DNA of 64,000 nucleotides from Thereva unica (lineage: Eukaryota > Arthropoda > Insecta > Diptera > Therevidae): the NCBI GenBank assembly GCA_949987705.1, contig OX465281.1, positions 179,194,516 to 179,258,515 on the forward strand, written 5' to 3'. Both the position numbers and the translations under genes were made by a program. Each line of letters starts with the position of its first letter. Within the stretch, counting starts at the first letter, position 1. The notes below the pieces were generated by a model. It was not told where the DNA came from. It saw nothing but the letters and a program-made list of their open reading frames with translations, and did no database searches. Below are positions 20,463 to 30,850 of this stretch, in pieces.

Positions 20463-22765
20463 TGTATCAAAATGGGTCTGATCTTTTTCTCACTTCCCAT
20501 CCAGAGCGATACTCCGTCGAAGTTGATTCACCTCTCGGCAATTCGGACCACTGCTTAATTAGCGCTAGCTTCCCATTCGAATTTCCCACCCCTCCCAAAC
20601 CAGTTAGGAGAACTGTATGGCATTATGGGAAGGCCAATTGGCTGGGGCTAATTAATTTTTTCCAAGCTACTGACTGGAATCAGTGTTTCCGAACCAAAAA
20701 CGTCAACTCTGCCACTATCCGTATCACTAGAATCATACAGGCAGGAATGCATTTGTACATTCCTCATTCTACTAAATCTGTGAAGGCTAGGCCCAACAGA
20801 TGGTTTAATCAGGAGTGTATGCATGCAATCAGAAACAAAGAAGCCGCCTTTCGAGCTTACAAGAGCTCCCCGAGTGAATCGCTCCGTGAAGAGTATATAA
20901 AACTAAGAAATTCCTGTAAAGTCACCATCAGGAACGTCAAAAATTCATTTGACAGTAAGTTGAGAAGTAAACTCTTTAATGCAACCTCTGGTAGCAAAAA
21001 CTTCTGGTCCTTGGTAAGTTCCATAAAGAAGAATTTCACTGCATCTACAACCCCTTCATTCATTCACGATAAGAAGGTGATAACAGACAGAAAAGCCAAG
21101 GCCGACCTATTAGCATCTCTGTTTGCTTCAAATTCTTCCCTACCCGAAACTGATGCGCTAGCCCCAGTTCTCGAGCACAATGCTCACTTAATGGACAGGG
21201 TTTTCTTCAGGACTCGCGAGGTGTACAGGTGCCTCAAGGAGCTCGATATCAATAAATCCACTGGACCCGATAATATACCCCCTATCGTCTTAAAACAATG
21301 CGCGTCACCTTTGGCTAAACCTCTGCGCAAACTTTTTGCCCTATCATACTCTTCCGGAGTTTACCCAGACTCTTGGAAACTTGCCCATGTTCAGCCAATT
21401 CCGAAAAAAGGTGAAGCCAGCGACCCCTTAAACTACCGCCCAATAGCAATTACTTCTATTCTCTCCAAAACCATGGAGACGATAATCAACAAAAAGCTTA
21501 TGGGATATCTAGAATCCAACCTACTCATAAACGACAGACAATATGGCTTCCGCCAGAAAAGATCCACTGGCGATCTTTTAGTCTGTCTTACAGAACACCT
21601 CAGCCGTAGTCTGCATGGATCCGGCGAGTCTAGTCTGGTTGCTCTAGATATCTCCAAGGCTTTCGATAGAGTTTGGCACTCAGCCCTGTTAGCCAAACTC
21701 AAAGCTATTGGAGTCGACTCACTTCTACAGAAGTGGATCAAGAATTTCCTTTTCGGCCGTTCAATCAAAGTAGTATTGGATGGCGTCAAATCCGCATCCC
21801 ACCCGATCTCGGCGGGGGTCCCCCAGGGGTCAATCTTATCACCGGCCCTATTCCTTATCTTTATAAATGACCTTCTTTCAATCCCCTCCAACCCACTTCT
21901 CAGCTTCGCTGACGACGGTACTTTACGGTACTCGTACAGCTTCGATACAAGGCAGACTTATGCCAGATCCTGTCTTGATGATCGCGAACGTATGTCCAAC
22001 TCTATTAATAACGACATTGTACTCATTCTAGAGTGGGGAAAGAAGAATCGTGTTGAATTCAACCCCGCCAAAACCAAGTACTGTCTTATCTCTAAAAAGA
22101 AGTTCAACACCCCACTACCCTTGAAAGTGAATGAAGTTCAACTATTGGCCGAACCATCCTTACACATCTTAGGCGTGACATTAGCCAAAGACTTGCGATG
22201 GAATGACCACATATTCCAAATCGCCAAACAAGGATCTCAGTGCTTGGGATTTCTTAAGAGGTGTAAGTTCCTCCTCCAGCCATCGGCCCGTGCTGTTATT
22301 TATAAATCCTACATTCGGCCTCTTCTCGAATATAACTCCCTCGTTTGGGGCGGCGCTCCAATAACCACCTTGGCATGGTTAGATAAGGTCCAAAAAAAGG
22401 CCCTTAAATTAATTGACGACGATACCGCTTGCTCCACCATCGACCCCCTCAGCCACCGTAGGAATGTAGCAGCACTGACAAAATTTTATCGCTACTATCA
22501 TAGTGACTGTTCCTCCGAGCTAAACGCTGTCCTGCCTCCACGGCATTCTTATACCCGCAACACCAGATTAGCCCACTCGTCTCATTCCCTCCACCTACAA
22601 CTCCCCCTTTCACGCACTCAACAAGATATGAATTCGTTTGTTAATAGAACAACTCGGCTGTGGAATAATCTCTCGCAGTCAGTATTTCCGAGCTCCTACA
22701 ACATCCAAGAGTTCAAACGCAGGGTTCATCACCACCTTCTTCAATTCCCTCCCGTTCCTTTATAA
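20462..22765 (+). CDS. Jockey-type reverse transcriptase, 5'-truncated but open
   Basis: 767 codons open without a stop. It begins inside the end of the endonuclease (SPLGNSDHCLISASF, with the terminal SDH motif). The RT follows: PNRWFNQECMHAI, STGPDNIPPIVLKQC, NYRPIAITSILSKTMETI, QYGFRQKRSTGDLL, VALDISKAFDRVWH (first Asp), SAGVPQGSILSPALFLIFIN and the active site LLSFADDGTLRYS. The thumb reads NPAKTKYCLIS, then LGVTLAKDLRWNDHIFQ, then RTTRLWNNLSQSVFPSSYN near the C-terminus. All RT catalytic residues are intact, but nearly all of the endonuclease and any ORF1 are gone and there is no native start codon (TTG at 20462), so the copy cannot mobilise itself. It lies inside E1. Confidence 0.9.
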   Translation: MYQNGSDLFLTSHPERYSVEVDSPLGNSDHCLISASFPFEFPTPPKPVRRTVWHYGKANWLGLINFFQATDWNQCFRTKNVNSATIRITRIIQAGMHLYIPHSTKSVKARPNRWFNQECMHAIRNKEAAFRAYKSSPSESLREEYIKLRNSCKVTIRNVKNSFDSKLRSKLFNATSGSKNFWSLVSSIKKNFTASTTPSFIHDKKVITDRKAKADLLASLFASNSSLPETDALAPVLEHNAHLMDRVFFRTREVYRCLKELDINKSTGPDNIPPIVLKQCASPLAKPLRKLFALSYSSGVYPDSWKLAHVQPIPKKGEASDPLNYRPIAITSILSKTMETIINKKLMGYLESNLLINDRQYGFRQKRSTGDLLVCLTEHLSRSLHGSGESSLVALDISKAFDRVWHSALLAKLKAIGVDSLLQKWIKNFLFGRSIKVVLDGVKSASHPISAGVPQGSILSPALFLIFINDLLSIPSNPLLSFADDGTLRYSYSFDTRQTYARSCLDDRERMSNSINNDIVLILEWGKKNRVEFNPAKTKYCLISKKKFNTPLPLKVNEVQLLAEPSLHILGVTLAKDLRWNDHIFQIAKQGSQCLGFLKRCKFLLQPSARAVIYKSYIRPLLEYNSLVWGGAPITTLAWLDKVQKKALKLIDDDTACSTIDPLSHRRNVAALTKFYRYYHSDCSSELNAVLPPRHSYTRNTRLAHSSHSLHLQLPLSRTQQDMNSFVNRTTRLWNNLSQSVFPSSYNIQEFKRRVHHHLLQFPPVPL

Positions 22766-22903
22766 CCCCTCCAACCACCTCCCCGTACTAAGCTTACTGC
22801 TAGACATTGCACCATGACGTGACAAATGACATGACGGACTAGTAGTATAAAGGGTGACTCCTGAGCTTAGCACTGCCACATAAAAAAAAAAAAAAAAAAA
22901 AAA
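20463..22903 (+). mobile_element. Young Jockey-type LINE in E1
   Basis: It ends in ~22 A after GCACTGCCACAT. Comparison with E3 shows the target GGTTGTAATTAC. The 5' junction carries TCAAAATGGGTCTG twice (20447 and 20467), a local duplication of flank at the truncation point. Confidence 0.85.
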
Positions 22904-23034
22904 AATTACAATAATTTGTTTAATAGTCCTCTCAATTTATTTTAACTCGTTATAAATCCCTAGTTTTTGTTGTAATAAAATACTATATATTTAATTGTTT
23001 TTGACGGTTGCGTGGCGCGAACCTGCATTGCAGG

Positions 23035-23360
23035 TGCCCCAAAAACTAGCTTGCCTTGGCTGGAGAAGGTGCAAAGCGAAGAAGGTGCATTGGCGATAGC
23101 ACCCTTTTGCTCCTCTAGAGACCCTTCAAGCCACGGTAGTATTTGCAGCCCTCGCTAATTTTTACCGCTTTTACCTACATGCACCTTTTTCCCCAAGACA
23201 GCAAACTCGGCCTATTGCAGGCCCACTACATATACCTCCCCTTCGTTAATAAATAGAACAAACAGCCGGTGTTGTTGAAACCATATAACACCTCACAGAT
23301 CAAACGCAAGGTTCATTGACATCTACGTATAAAAGGTTCACCATGCCACATAAATAGAAA
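23035..23360 (+). pseudogene. Decayed Jockey-type RT C-terminus in E1
   Basis: GAPKTSLPWLEKVQ-like sequence, then AIAPFCSSRDPSSH-like, match the end of the intact frame (GAPITTLAWLDKVQKKALKL, IDPLSHRRN). It terminates in the degenerate AAAAGGTTCACCATGCCACA, equivalent to the 3' UTR end. The reverse complement in E3 is 43570-43930. Confidence 0.65.
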
Positions 23361-23531
23361 TTATTTATATATCTCAATAGTAGTACAATTATCCATAAAA
23401 ATTACTAATTTCTACGAATTCTATTTGTCATTCAAAACTCATTTAAAAAAATGGAATAATCCCTGAAAACCCATTTCAATTTTTTCAACATAATAAAACA
23501 CCCTTGATGCCAAATTTCCCATTAAAATTAT
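23361..23531. other. E interior, non-coding
   Basis: A/T-rich; equivalent to 43380-43560 of E3. No feature. Confidence 0.5.
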
Positions 23532-25644
23532 TAGTCCATGGAAAACTTACTCCAACATTGCAAAAATGCAGGACAAGGTTTTATTTTTGGGATGTGTAGG
23601 GGGGGTCAATGTGAGCTTAAGTTTGAGTTTTCGGGATTCTAACCCCCCCCATTTGGCCGCCATCTTGGAAAACGTGTGCAAATGGTTTTTCCACTATATC
23701 TCCGAAACGGTTCATCTTACCGAAAATTTGCAAGGACACTTTTTGTTTAGAATTAATTAATCTACAATTTATTAGTTAGAAATTTTGTGGTAAAATGAAT
23801 AATTAAGAAGTTATAAGCCTTAGAACACAAAAATTAGTTACAATATTTTCTTTTAAAGGCTATAACTTTTTTTCCTTCAACTTTAACAAAAAAAATAATA
23901 ACAAGTTTTTTGTAGAGGGTTTCATTACGAATAATTTTCATTCATTACTTTTTTAATTTCATTCACTACGAAGGGTTTTACAGCGCCCCGAAGGTATGAA
24001 AGTGACAGATTTTCTGAATATTTTATTACAATTTTACCTCCTAGAAATTAGCAATAACAGCTAGCAAGTAATAATAATGAATGAATGACTATACGGTATA
24101 AGAAATACCGATGTTTGAGTAATGTAATAAAGTTGTTTCGCATTTTTTTGCGGGTTTTTATTGCTGTTATGCCATGTTTTATAAGGTACGATATGGTGTA
24201 AAATGAAATTCTTTGAATAATAACATGCGTTACTCCAATTTTTTAAAATAATTTGTTTTAGGGCTGCACAAAAAAGTATTTCATTTATTCTATCTAGCAA
24301 CATACGGGCGTATTCATTTTATGACAAGCGTTTGCAAATTGTATAACTCATTTCCACACCACCTGCGAGGTAGAGTTTGTCGGTGCGTTTTTAAAGTGGT
24401 GTCCCCAATACGACTAATCCAGGATGCCGCTTTTCTATCTACTCTATTCTTGGTCTTTTTGAAGGGCTATGCAGCGGTTCATGATCAATTACTGGACATT
24501 TTTAGATTTGCTGAGGAATTATAGCAGAGTACAAAGGTTTCAAGGCTGAAAGTTCAAAGAGAAAATGAAACAGTTGGTCAGGAAATTAAAATCAATCAAG
24601 GGAGCTTCTAGTATACAAGACAGTATCGTCGCTGTTGCTGGTACTATGTCAACAAACGCTGTTACCCGTACGACTATCAGAATAACTTTTATAACAAATA
24701 GAGTGTAAACTATCCTCCAAAACTTGTGTTTTGGTAGTATGCGCAACTGAATAACTATTTACACAGTTATAAATATAAAAATTTAACTAAGATCAAACTG
24801 AAATAACAATTTTGAAATTAGACTAAGATAATTCAAACTTTTATCACAAACTGGATACGTCCATATTTTGCTAGATAGTTAACATAACTGAATAAAGCAC
24901 TTTTTTGTGCAGTCCTAAAACAAATTATTTCAAAAAATTGGAGTAACGCATGTTATTATTCAAAGAATTTCATTTTAAACCATATCGTACCTTATAAAAC
25001 ATGGCATAACAGCAATAAAAACCCGCAAAAAAATGCGAAACAACTTTATTACATTACTCAAACATCGGTAATTCTTATAACGTATAGTCATTCATTCATT
25101 ATTATTACTTGCTAGCTGTTATTGCTAATTTCTAGGAGGTAAAATTGTAATAAAATATTCAGAAAATCTGTCACTTTCATACCTTCGGGGCGCTGTAAAA
25201 CCCTTCGTAGTGAATGAAATTAAAAAAGTAATGAATGAAAATTATTCGTAATGAAACCCTCTACAAAAAAATTGTTATTATTTTTTTTGTTAAAGTTGAA
25301 GGAAAAAAAGTTATAGCCTTTAAAAGAAAATATTGTAACTAATTTTTGTGTTCTAAGGCTTATAACTTCTTAATTATTCATTTTACCACAAAATTTCTAA
25401 CTAATAAATTGTAGATTAATTAATTCTAAACAAAAAGTGTCCTTGCAAATTTTCGGTAAGATGAACCGTTTCGGAGATATAGTGGAAAAACCATTTGCAC
25501 ACGTTTTCCAAGATGGCGGCCAAATGGGGGGGGTTAGAATCCCGAAAACTCAAACTTAAGCTCACATTGACCCCCCCTACACATCCCAAAAATAAAACCT
25601 TGTCCTGCATTTTTGCAATGTTGGAGTAAGTTTTCCATGGACTA
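23532..25644. mobile_element. Fold-back element, ~0.77-kb arms
   Basis: It starts TAGTCCATGGAAAACTTACT and ends with the exact inverse. The arms 23532-24303 and 24880-25644 are nearly identical in reverse, including a matching 64-codon frame in each arm (23566-23760 and 25416-25610) that is a by-product of the symmetry. TAT is duplicated (23529-23531, 25645-25647), and E3 near 43345-43360 has the empty site. The ~575-bp centre (24304-24879) has no recognisable gene. Confidence 0.85.
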
Positions 25645-25990
25645 TATCTCGCCCATTCATTTCATTCCCTCATTGTAAAATTTCACCCATAAGCTACGAA
25701 ATCATCATCATTTTTTCATCCTCTTTGCCCTTCCCTAACAAAAGAATAGGAAAAAGCGCATAGGAATCTGTTTTTAGATTCGCAGCCACTAAACCCAAAG
25801 CCGTAGCTTCTGATTTTGTTTTCAAATGCGCAAAGGGCTTTCACATAAACCAAAAAAAGTTTATTTCGGAAACTAACCATATATAGTGGAGCATAAAACC
25901 CTGCGATATTAGCGCCCCCAGCTCGTGATGCCGTAACCTGAAGTTAATTTGACTCGCGTTTGTCCATATCTACTTAGTATATAATCAATG

Positions 25991-26033
25991 TAAGCTATTT
26001 CTTTTAATTTTCCCCGGAGAATTTTGTTTCATA
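25991..26033 (+). repeat. 43-bp piece of R-b between E1 and E2
   Basis: It begins with TAAGCTA (E1 duplication) and ends with TTTCATA (E2 duplication). It equals R-a 15621-15665, so the two E elements landed 43 bp apart. Confidence 0.9.
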
Positions 26034-26290
26034 CATTGATTATGCTCCACTATATATGGTTAGTTTCCGAAATAAACTTTTTTTGGTTTATGTGAAAGCC
26101 CTTTGCGCATTTGAAAACAAAATCAGAAGCTACGGCTTTGGGTTTAGTGGCTGCGAATCTAAAAACAGATTCCTATGCGCTTTTTCCTATTGTTTTGTTC
26201 GGGAAGGGCAAAGAGGATGAAAAAATGATGATGATTTCGTAGCTGATGGGTGAAATTTTACAATAAGGGAATGAAATGAATGGGCGAGTT

Positions 26291-26990
26291 GGGGTCATGT
26301 GTCGTATGGGTTGTGGCCGTGGGAACATAACTTCCTCTTCAGGAATCTGATAATTGATAAGCATTGCATTGATAAGCTTGTTTGGCGATTTGGAATATGT
26401 GATTACTCCATCGCAGATCTGGGACCTTATTTTCTATTGCAATATTGTTATTTTTTTTTTTTCGAAACTGCCGAAACCGTATTTTATATTATACAATATT
26501 GACATTTATTTTACATGAAAATTTAACAATATTGGTAAATTTTTACTTGCAAGCTGCTTCGTCTTCTAATCGGATTTAACAATATTGTAATACGGAATGC
26601 CACTGAAGATTAAATTACGTCTAAAAGTACGAGTCCACCAAAGGCATTTTCTCTTGACGTGATAATGACGTAAAAAGATGATGTTCCAAATGTGCATAGC
26701 TGCGATATGCACTTTCTTCGTGACGTCATTTTGCCGGCGAGCAAATCTTTGTTTGCTTTGGTGGATTTGTATCTTAAGATGTTAAGAGATGAGTCAGCTA
26801 TTAGATTTTGCCACTGAGATAAAGGGAAGGATGGCACAATTTTTTCGAGGGATGAGAGTTCACACTCTATTAGACAAGGTCTTCCCCGTTCTTGTCTTAT
26901 ATTGACGAAGGCGTAGGAGTAACGCATTGTGTCATTGCCAAAAGTATGAAGCGGGTTGGAGGGGATTGAGAGCATATCATTAATGAATAT
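26291..26990 (-). pseudogene. Decayed Jockey-type RT inside E2
   Basis: On the minus strand MLSIPSNPLHTFGNDTMRYS matches LLSIPSNPLLSFADDGTLRYS of the intact copy. The active site FADD is FGND, so it is inactive. NIRQERGRPCLIECEL and later LRWSNHIFQ follow. Same relic as in E1 and E3. Confidence 0.75.
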
Positions 26991-27046
26991 TAGAAAGAAT
27001 TCATCTGAGAAAGTCGGCTCTCGGAAAACGCCAGTCGAGATTCGAC

Positions 27047-29046
27047 GCCATCACCATCATCATTGCGCTCCTTTAATCCCTCATGGGACATAGGGCGGAA
27101 ACAGTTGCCCTCCAGCGGACTCTGTTTTGCGAGACAGCTCTCAGCTCCGACCAGGATCTCCCAGTTGTTGCGGCTTCTGCTAGTAGGGTTCTCCTCCACG
27201 TTGTTCTAGGTCGTCCTACTCGACGGGATCCTTGCGGATTCCAGTCAAGGGCCTGTTTGGCTAGATTTTCGTTTTCGCGTCGCAAGGTGTGGCCTACCCA
27301 ATTCCATTTCCTTCGCCTGATTTGATCGTCTATCCTTTCTTGGCCGGCACGGCGCCATAGTTCTTCGTTTGAAATTCTATCTTGCCAGAGGATTTTTAGG
27401 ATACGACGAAGGCATCTGTTGATGAAGACTTGTAGGCGCCCTGTGATGAATTGGGTGACTTTCCATGTTTCGCAACCGTACAAAAGTACTGCCTTCACGT
27501 TGGAGTTGAACAGCCGCAATTTGGTGTTAGTTGAGATCTCCGTTGATCTCCATATGCGGAACAGGCATGCATATGCGCCTCGTGCTTTATTTATTCTGGA
27601 ACTGACATCTTCTTCTGCACCGCCATTTACGGTAATAATACTACCGAGGTAGCAGAATTTATTTACCAGTTCCACGTCACGGTTATTCAGCGCTGTTCGT
27701 TCAATGGTGTTTGCATTTATCCGCATTTCTTTAGTTTTAGTCGGATTTAGCCTTAAGCCTGCTGGACTACTTTCTGTTGCCAAATTGTTAATCATGTTTT
27801 TGAGGTCCTGGTGTCTGTGGCCAGCAAACAGATATCATCTGCGTAGTCGAGATCCTTAAGGCGGTCTAGCAAACCCCATTGTATGCCGCCTGTTTTACTA
27901 TCTAGAGCGCCGACAAGCATGTCATTTATTACTATAAGAAATAGTAAAGGCGAGAGTGGGCATCCTTGTCGTACTCCTGAGCTCACCTCGAAGCTGTCGG
28001 ATAATTTTTCATTAAGGAAGTACTCTGCATTTGGAATTGTTATATAGGGCTTTTATCAATTCTATTATTTTATCAGGCAGTCCACGTCGCCGTAGTGCCT
28101 GCCAAATGAAGCTCCTATTAACAGAGTCGAACGCTTTCTCATAGTCTACGAAAACAAGGTAAAGGGGGGATCGGAATTCAATAGACTGCTCCACTATAAT
28201 TCGTAAGGTGTTGATATGATCAATACATGACCGGCCCTTCCTGAATCCGGCCTGCTGCCTCCTAAGCGTTCGGTCTACTGCCTCACTTATCCTAGATAGT
28301 AATATGTGGGACAAAATTTTGCCCACAGTAGATAGTAAACAGATGCCTCTCCAGTTGTCGCATATTGTTAGGTCCCCCTTTTTTGGTATTTTGACTATGA
28401 TACCTACGGTCCAATCCTCCGGAAAGGTACAGGTGTTCCATGCTATTTGTAGGATTGGCTGAAGCGCATCTGCTATGAGGCTTGAGTCGGCTTTCAACAA
28501 TTCTGGCGGGATGCCATCTTTCCCAGCTGCTTTACCATTGGCCATCGCATGAATTGCGGTTACTATTTCCGTCTTGGATGGGGCCCGGGTGGTGATTCGA
28601 ATTGGCTGTGCATTGTTGCTGGTTTCCTGAGGTTCCTGTGTAAATGAACCATTCAGGGCGGCGAAGAAGTAATCTCTCCAACTTTGGAGCTGCTCCTCGT
28701 CGCTGCACAGCAGCCTTCCATCCGCACTCTTAACGGCATGCTTTTTAGTAGAGTGCTTTCCCGAGAGCTGTTTAGTGATTTGGTACAGCACCTTACTGTA
28801 ATTGGGAGTACTCCCGTTCCAGTTGGCAACGTCTTTCGGGGTCGCTTGTAGAGTTTACGTTATTTTTTAGGGCTCTCCTGCGTTCTATTTTTTGCCAGGT
28901 TGTGTCCGAGATCCAGTGTTGCTGGTTTCTTTGGACATAACCGATGCTCGATTCCGCAGCCGTCAATATTGCGCCCTTTGTCCTACTCCACAGCTCTTCA
29001 ATATTTGTGTCGTCAGAAACGTTGTGCTGGTTTAATATTTGCTGTA
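27047..29046 (-). mobile_element. LINE of the GVRQGCPLSP type in E2
   Basis: It is inserted where E3 reads CGACGCCATCC. The 3' end on the minus strand is an ATGATGATGGTGATG tail. It is 5'-truncated in the linker before the RT. The clade is uncertain (RTE-related, Nimb-like or similar). Confidence 0.75.
27073..28791 (-). pseudogene. RT of the GVRQGCPLSP type, two frameshifts
   Basis: In order: AAGKDGIPPELLKADSS, FPEDWTVGIIVKIPKKGDL, NWRGICLLSTVGKILSHIL, QAGFRKGRSCIDHINTLRII, VFVDYEKAFDSVNRSFIWQ (first Asp), GVRQGCPLSPLLFLIVIND, KDLDYADDICLLATDT (active site), LRLNPTKTKEM, FCYLGSIITVNGG, LLYGCETWKVT and WNWVGHTLRRE. Frameshifts near 28010 and 27792 split it into three frames (28791-28012, 27986-27792, 27795-27073). 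Catalytic Asp residues are all present. Sequence homologous to the linker extends upstream to 29046. Confidence 0.8.
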
Positions 29047-30210
29047 CTACCTTAATTGAATGGCGTTAATTTTACGGTTTTACAGAAAGCGTCGAATTTT
29101 CCACCTGTGCAAAGGAATTTGCACGCATAACTCTGCGCTCAAGTTTCTGCAAAAATGTATGCAGTTTTAAAAAGAGGCGGCTTTTCTATCCACTCAATCA
29201 GCTCAATAATTTTTAAAGCTACAACTTTTAAGAAAATGACCAGCATTTAATAAAAAATTCACCCCTGAACCAAAAAAAATAGTAACACTGAATGAAAATA
29301 TTGTAGATATGTATTAAAGAACTTGTTAAGAAACTGGCTGATGTGCATTTAGTGTTAAATGGTGGGAAAGAGGGTTTTGCCCGTCTTACTTTGATGTTTG
29401 AATGAATTGGCCGGCGGAATCCTTGTGCGGACAATGTCGACGGAATGTTTTTGCGCACATTTCCAGCGGCTTTCCTTTGTTTCACAGATAAAACTCAATG
29501 GGAAATCTTATGGCTCACATGCCCAGCTAGTAAGATGAATATTGAATATCACGAAGGCCTTTAAATTAACGGTTAATTTATACATACTAAAAAAGCTGGT
29601 CGTCCCAAGCAAGAGCATGTGAGCCCTCAACATTCTTATAGCTACACAATATGTGTACATCTTTCTTCTTGAAGTTTGGCTCTCGTTGCAACCTGAACAT
29701 CAAGAATTGCAACTTGTTTGCAACAACTGAGTTTTTGTGCCGACGGACCCGCCACTAATTATAGGTTTTCATGGCAGGCTTCCAGTTTAATAATGAATCC
29801 AGACTGGTTTGCTCTTAATAATTTAAATTATTTTTATTTCCAATTGAATTATTTTCATTAATTTTTAAAATTTGATACTCTCAGAAGTAAGCAAAAGGGT
29901 AGTTTTATTGAAGCTGCCATAATTAAATGAACGGGTGGTGGAGTGGGATATTCATATACATGTATATAAAATTCTTAGAATTTTAGATAATTATTTACTT
30001 TATCACCGCACCCCCGCAGGAGGTAGGCTTTGTAAGGGGTTGACCAGAGCATGTTGCTTTTGGAATTAGCCGTTGGTCACCGGTTGGTTATTCAGGGTTA
30101 AAATTTTGTAAAAGTAATTTTTATAAAAAATAGCAGTTTAATTCTCCCACCAAAAACTCACCGCATTTTTGGAGTATTGCGCGAACTTTTGCGTCTGATA
30201 AAGTAAACAA
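29047..30210. other. E interior to A side, non-coding
   Basis: Reverse complement of E1 18000-19530, uninterrupted here where E1 has its small Jockey fragment. An 85-codon frame at 29228-29485 matches the reversed 92-codon frame at 19020-19298 only because the DNA is similar. No gene supported. Confidence 0.6.
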
Positions 30211-30850
30211 TCAAGGCAAGCGGTAGTTTGCCGAGTTCGTAAGGGCAAACAGCTAATGCCTTATTTACGCCTAAACATAGAAAACAAGGTGTTTTTTTTA
30301 TAAAATTATGCGATTTATCACCTTTTTATAAGCAATATAAGTAATTTTTCATTTGTAACCGATAACCAAAATATAAATAATTTATTAGTCCATGAGTTTC
30401 TTTTTCCTATCATTCTTCGTTTTCTTTATTTTTACATTTTTTACATTTCGAATCGAACTTTTTTCTTCTCCTTCAGTCTAAAAAAGTGGGTACTCAAAAT
30501 TATTCTGTCAGATGGCGCTCTAAGTTATTTCAATTGCTCAATAAAGGAGATGGTGCTACTAGTTAGTCGAAAAGTGTTTACTCGAACTGTCGATGCCAGA
30601 TGGCATTAGATGATTAACAAAATGTATTCATTTAAAGTGGTTAGTCGCAACTATGGTATCAGATTGCGTTAGGTACTTAAAAAACGTGTAGTTCAATGTA
30701 GTTGAAATACCGAATGCCGGGTTCGTAATCGTAATTTATTTCTAAAAATATGGCATATTCTTTACAAGTTAGTCAAATCCAGCACTGTTGATGTCAAATA
30801 GTATTCCTTATCATTTCGATGATTAACAAAAAGTGTACGCATGGTACGCG
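30211..30850. repeat. Degenerate tandem repeats, left flank of satellite
   Basis: From 30480 on, blocks like CAGATGGCATTAGATGATTA, TCAGATTGCGTTAGGTACTT and GATTAACAAAAAGTGTACGC recur with heavy divergence, each ending near AAAA-GTGTA. Before 30480 nothing is recognisable. Confidence 0.45.

Larger units (their letters stand above)
17193..25990. mobile_element. TIR element E1 (8.8 kb, composite)
   Basis: The ends are CATTGATTATAGAG... and ...ATATAATCAATG, sharing a ~33-bp imperfect TIR with the core AAGTAGATATGGACAAAC. TAAGCTA is duplicated on both sides. R-a supplies the empty site (15621-15632). The end at 17193 ('A' end) and the end at 25990 ('B' end) differ beyond the TIR, which gives a direction. 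No transposase frame was found; the interior is old LINE sequence plus later insertions. A 7-bp duplication fits Dada, P or hAT-like systems, but none can be chosen. Confidence 0.85.

Noticed and set aside
21433..21891. 152-codon minus-strand frame
   Set aside because: Antisense of the intact Jockey RT.
20216..23034. Definite solo LTR
   Set aside because: Edges look LTR-like but there is no second copy with internal sequence and no target duplication.
23566..23760. 64-codon frame present twice
   Set aside because: It is in both arms of the fold-back; the identity is due to palindrome symmetry, not selection.
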